Positions 62,295 through 64,000 of a DNA stretch of 64,000 nt are shown here, piece after piece (positions within the stretch are counted from its first letter, which is position 1; the number at the start of each line of letters is the position of its first letter). Under the pieces are notes generated by a model. It was given only the letters and a program-made list of their open reading frames with translations. It did not search any database and was not told where the DNA came from. The position numbers and the translations under genes were made by a program. The DNA comes from Bacillus pseudomycoides DSM 12442 (lineage in GTDB: Bacteria > Bacillota > Bacilli > Bacillales > Bacillaceae_G). Where the stretch lies: positions 2,738,827 through 2,802,826 of the forward strand of contig NZ_CM000745.1 in the NCBI RefSeq assembly GCF_000161455.1. The letters run 5' to 3'.

Positions 62295-62800
62295 AGAAAA
62301 TCCTATATCAGAGCCATTTAGTGACCTTAAAGATGTACATCCAAATGCTTTTTCAACAAAAAGAGTTTCTATCCATCCTAGAGCAAGAGATTGATGAATT
62401 AGCCATGCAGTTTGAAGAGTATGAGATTCTCCGTTCTATACCGGGAGTAGGATGTAAGATTGCGGCTACGCTCATCTCCGAAATCGGGGGAATCAAGCAG
62501 TTTAGTCACCCTAAAAAGCTAGTGACCTATGCAGGAATTGACCCCAGGATCTATCAATCAGGTAAGTTTACAGCTACCATAAGCCGCATCACGAAAAGAG
62601 GCTCTTCCAAGCTACGACAAGCTTTATATACAGCCGTTCAGTGTGGATTAACGAATAATCGAAACACCAAACTCAGAGAGTTTTACGACAAAAAAAGAAG
62701 TGAGGGAAAACCTCACAAAGTAGCGATAATAGCCTACGCCAACAAGCTATTACATTGGATTTATGCCATTTTCAAGCATAAAGAGAGTTTCATAGCATGA
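62295..62800 (+). pseudogene. C-terminal half of an IS110-family transposase
   Basis: The C-terminal transposase_20 domain is intact: LRSIPGVGCKIAATLISEIG, HPKKLVTYAGIDP and RITKRGSSKLRQALY. The N-terminal RuvC-like DEDD catalytic domain is missing because the frame runs straight into the outer end of the Tn3-type relic at 62289. GTG 62318-62321 region offers no ribosome site. An inverted repeat GCATGACAAA / TTTGTCATGC (62795-62804, 62858-62867) follows the stop and includes a terminator-like hairpin. Confidence 0.88.
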
Positions 62801-62973
62801 CAAATAATTAATAATTACATTAATTGAAAAAACTTCAAATTGTTGTTTTGAAGTCTCTTTGTCATGCCTTTTTTTATTGTACCATTACTTATGAATCAAT
62901 ATTAAGCCAAAAGTATTGACTTATATTAGCTGATATAATTGAATAAATGAATATTAACTACATGTTTAAATGA

Positions 62974-63465
62974 CTACACTTTAACAACATTCACTTTCCA
63001 GCTATTTTGCAGTTTTCGAATAAAGATGATTTGACCAATGTGATATGCGTTATGAGTGGATACATTTCCAAGTATCTCCCACCACTTCGCATGTGCAGGG
63101 AAGCCATTTACTTCACTCTCAACTTTTTCTTCCGTTAATAAATCTTGCCATTGTAACAACACCTCTAAAAGTCGTTCTTTTAAGTTACTAAAACTTTTAT
63201 TTTCGGGAATTATAAAACTTTTATTATTATCACCTATGGAAGGTACAGCATTAACATGAGATTTTTGGTACCTAGTTTGCCATGTTTCATTCCAATAAAG
63301 TAGGTGCTGCACAATTTCAGCAATACTATTACAATTTTCGTTAGGCTTCCAAAATGCTTCTTCCTCTGACAAATTTTCGACTGAGTCAGAAAATGGAAGG
63401 TACCAGCTAGGATCATTAGCATTAGCTAATAACTGATCGGATAAGACGTCTTTTGCATGAAACAT
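62974..63465 (-). CDS. DinB-family metal-dependent protein
   Basis: A 163-residue four-helix-bundle protein: EIVQHLLYWNETW in helix two and STHNAYHIGQI in the last helix supply three histidines of the DinB metal site. Relatives include thiol-dependent transferases; the function here is open. ATG 63465 (minus strand) is preferred over GTG 63474, which almost touches AGGAG. Confidence 0.85.
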   Translation of the reverse strand: MFHAKDVLSDQLLANANDPSWYLPFSDSVENLSEEEAFWKPNENCNSIAEIVQHLLYWNETWQTRYQKSHVNAVPSIGDNNKSFIIPENKSFSNLKERLLEVLLQWQDLLTEEKVESEVNGFPAHAKWWEILGNVSTHNAYHIGQIIFIRKLQNSWKVNVVKV

Positions 63466-64000
63466 GCTCTCCACACTCCTAATAATTTTTTTCTGATTTA
63501 TTCAAGTTAAAAACCAAAGTAGTGCTAAAACTCAGGCCTCAAATGTAATAAATCGACTACCTAGTTCTACTAATTCTCTTATATTAAGTTAATCCCTTCA
63601 TTATTTTTTCATAAGGGGATCCTACCACATCGCCATCAAGCTAAGGTTTTAATATACCCCCTAAATGAACATTTTCTTTTTTTACAGGTAGTTACTTTGA
63701 AAAGTCAGCTTATTTTTTCGTTTTGAGGGCGTTTATTTTTCTTAAGCTGATGAATATGGAGTACCCCCTAGGTTAAATGAAATTCCACTTAGAAACAAGT
63801 GATTTTAACAACGTTAGGAGTGTTTCATGCAGCACAATGTCATTTGTGTTGTATCGCAAGAAGAAAAATTACATTAGAAAAGAGCCGGAATTCACCCTGT
63901 TAAGAGTAAACCAAATCTTTAATATTTAAAGGACGAAAAAAAGAAACATAGAAGTGAAAAACCTCTGTGTTTCTTTTTGATTCATATATTTATTGGGAAA
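63466..64000. other. 535 bp non-coding end region with IS-like relic and terminator
   Basis: No normal gene is seen. CATCGCCATCAAGCTAAGG (63628-63646) and CTTAAGCTGATG (63741-63752) are partial inverted repeats, and TACCCCCTA occurs at 63655 and 63762, reminiscent of decayed IS4/IS231-type ends. ATG 63827 with TAGGAG upstream encodes 16 residues only. AAAGAAACA / TGTTTCTTT (63936-63976) with a T-tract is a terminator. Confidence 0.45.

Noticed and set aside
62246..62320. Upstream extension of the IS110 transposase frame (reading VVNPHFPDD)
   Set aside because: The bases are those of a Tn3-type terminal repeat read in the other direction; the frame is open by chance.
63827..63877. 16-residue frame with a fair ribosome site
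   Set aside because: Too short and without conserved context; mentioned only within the intergenic description.
1..64000. CRISPR arrays, tRNA or rRNA genes, replication origin, prophage
   Set aside because: No regularly spaced repeats, cloverleaf-like CCA-ended segments, rRNA signatures, DnaA-box clusters or phage structural genes were seen.

Overview
The window looks like chromosome of a Bacillus cereus group bacterium. It is AT-rich, uses strong AGGAGG-type ribosome binding sites, and carries two complete roughly 155 bp repeats bounded by TTTAT that match what I recall of the bcr1 element specific to that group. It also has a HssRS/HrtAB haem-detoxification system, two SAM (S-box) riboswitches and a YjcZ-type sporulation peptide. 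No rRNA, tRNA or CRISPR array is visible.

Region 1-7760 is an accessory array of orphan immunity-type genes: a DUF1444-like tail, two DUF2185/Imm33-like proteins, Syd and SUKH family proteins, a SUKH remnant and a broken Imm22 gene. It is interrupted by a membrane-anchored penicillin acylase and a bcr1 element. Region 7780-16620 holds endonuclease V, a two-gene AAA ATPase plus membrane TPR module, a small DUF378 protein, the serine operon serC-serA-DUF1015, and a formylglycine-generating-enzyme-like protein.

Region 16857-29413 is the haem stress locus. hssRS and hrtBA face the same way but are separated by about 8.7 kb holding an alpha/beta hydrolase, a condensation/acyltransferase-like protein, a GIY-YIG remnant, an IS6-family remnant, and an ABC transporter with its own NarL-type two-component system. 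The HssR direct repeat in front of hrtB is intact. Region 29500-41200 has membrane proteins, CPBP proteases, D-cysteine desulfhydrase, a helicase, an S-box-controlled M20 deacylase, acetyltransferases and several gene remnants.

Region 41360-44930 is an S-box-controlled methionine or sulfur uptake operon (metQ, acyl-CoA dehydrogenase-like, metN, metI). Region 45120-48720 holds ydbC, a bcr1 copy, a cell-wall endopeptidase, cutC and a signal peptidase. Region 48850-54470 is a pyroglutamate operon: IclR-type regulator, pxpB, pxpC, pxpA, DUF969, DUF979, pcp. Sir2, a class B penicillin-binding protein and a small membrane protein follow.

The end of the window is mosaic. A methyltransferase gene on the minus strand has a complete 8-codon leader peptide and a 21 bp hairpin that buries its ribosome binding site, which looks like an undescribed translational switch. 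A Tn3-family relic with recognisable termini encloses a DJ-1/PfpI gene and abuts an IS110 transposase fragment. These two, the split hss/hrt locus, the immunity array and the AAA-TPR pair are the best candidates for new biology.
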